A program made the translations under genes and the position numbers. A stretch of DNA of 64,000 bases from Marinobacter similis (GTDB taxonomy: Bacteria > Pseudomonadota > Gammaproteobacteria > Pseudomonadales > Oleiphilaceae), in NCBI RefSeq assembly GCF_000830985.1, contig NZ_CP007151.1:1364001-1428000 (forward strand), read 5' to 3'. How positions within the stretch are numbered: position 1 is the stretch's first letter; each line of letters begins with the position of its first letter. The notes below the pieces were generated by a model that was not told the DNA's origin, searched no databases, and was given only the letters and a program-made list of their open reading frames with translations. This document shows positions 63,283 through 64,000 of the stretch, in pieces.

Positions 63283-64000
63283 GTGACCGATCAAGCCTTC
63301 CCTGACACCCGGGCTTCGGGTGCCTACGGCTGCAACACGGCCGAGTGGCTGCTGCTGAGCTGCCTGCCCAAGTTCGGCCGGCGTCTGCGCCGTGACCTCA
63401 GCACCGCCTACCCCAATCTCACCGACGTACTCGCGCTGAATCCGGCGACCCTGAAGGCCCTCGGCCTGCCTACGGAAACCACCGCCGCGATCCAGGCCTG
63501 GCAAGGCGGTGACCGCCAGCACCCGGTGACGGCAAAGGTGGCGACGATTCAGCAGGACTGTGAACGCCTTGGTATTGCCGTGATTGCCTCATCCGATCCG
63601 CTGTTTCCCGATCCCCTGCGCCATATTCACGACGCGCCCCTGGTGCTCTACACCCAGGGCGACCCGAGCCTGCTCAGCCAGGACCAGATTGGGGTGGTTG
63701 GCAGCCGCCATGCCACCCGGGCCGGGCTGGATCATGCCCGCACCTTCGCCGCAGAACTTAGTCGCCGCAATCTGCTGATCACCAGCGGTCTGGCTCTGGG
63801 GGTGGATGGCGCGGCTCACGCCGGGGCGTTAGATGCCGGAGCGCCCACCGTGGCGGTGATCGGATGTGGCCTCGACCGGGTCTATCCGAGCCAGCACCGC
63901 CGGCTGGCGGCGCGGGTGATTGCTCAGGGCCTGATGGTGTCGGAGTACCCGCCCGGAACCCCGGCCCGGGCTGGCCACTTTCCCCAGCGTAACCGGATCA
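63283..64000 (+). CDS. dprA: DNA processing protein DprA, cut by window end
   Basis: DprA loads RecA on incoming single-stranded DNA during natural transformation. From GTG 63283 an open frame runs to the window end (239 residues). It contains the Rossmann-like core: IGVVGSRHATRAGLDHA, LITSGLALGVDGAAHAGALD, VIGCGLDRVYPSQHRRLA and VSEYPPGTPARAGHFPQRNR. The N-terminal ~70 residues form a SAM-like region. AAGGATG precedes the start at suitable spacing. The 3' end is beyond the window. Confidence 0.93.
   Translation, partial: MTDQAFPDTRASGAYGCNTAEWLLLSCLPKFGRRLRRDLSTAYPNLTDVLALNPATLKALGLPTETTAAIQAWQGGDRQHPVTAKVATIQQDCERLGIAVIASSDPLFPDPLRHIHDAPLVLYTQGDPSLLSQDQIGVVGSRHATRAGLDHARTFAAELSRRNLLITSGLALGVDGAAHAGALDAGAPTVAVIGCGLDRVYPSQHRRLAARVIAQGLMVSEYPPGTPARAGHFPQRNRI

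Overview
This window looks like a chromosomal segment around the replication origin of a marine gammaproteobacterium close to Marinobacter. That placement is an inference from gene order (rpmH-oriC-dnaA-dnaN-recF-gyrB, and def-fmt-rsmB-trkA), from protein style, and from the E. coli/Pseudomonas-like epmB-efp-epmA-psd-motAB-rsgA-orn-queG-nnr block. There is no prophage, IS element, CRISPR array or obvious genomic island.

Layout. (1) 1-11000: a PilZ-like protein, the EF-P modification set (epmB, efp, epmA), psd, the flagellar stator motAB, rsgA, orn, queG and the 5' part of nnr. (2) At about 10998-11003 nnr stops abruptly and runs straight into the 3'-truncated end of mnmE on the other strand; this is a chimeric junction. 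(3) 11000-23230: the origin region, with mnmE, yidC, yidD, rnpA and rpmH on the minus strand, oriC with DnaA boxes at about 15030-15345, then dnaA, dnaN, an ABC1/UbiB-type kinase, recF (carrying two parS-like sites) and gyrB on the plus strand. (4) 23230-29320: a membrane protein, a GABA-type aminotransferase and two divergent ABC exporters. (5) 29303-38892: a recC-recB-recD operon. (6) 39000-44900: two small conserved unknowns, folM, and a FAN1-type VRR-NUC nuclease next to an FeS helicase with an N-terminal PD-(D/E)XK nuclease. (7) 44785-51555: a fructose PTS locus (fruR, fruBKA) with a Cra/FruR-like operator. (8) 51556-64000: a VOC protein, a PAS-GGDEF diguanylate cyclase, tRNA-Pro(CGG), gmhB, glyS, glyQ, trkA, rsmB, fmt, def, a LysM protein and the start of dprA.

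Main oddity: about thirty small frame breaks in 64 kb. Nearly all are explained by loss of one base, usually from a short homopolymer, and they hit genes that cannot plausibly be dead (gyrB, glyQ, fmt, rnpA, orn) while the protein sequence resumes perfectly in the next frame. I read them mostly as sequencing or consensus errors, so broken genes are annotated over their full inferred span with the break position given. Lengths for these genes assume the frame is restored.

Functionally the window combines replication initiation and chromosome segregation (oriC, dnaA, dnaN, gyrB, parS), DNA repair (recF, recBCD, fan1 plus helicase, dprA), translation and tRNA/protein maturation (efp/epmAB, glyQS, fmt, def, rsmB, rnpA, queG, mnmE), membrane biogenesis (yidC, psd), motility and signalling (motAB, GGDEF), and fructose uptake.
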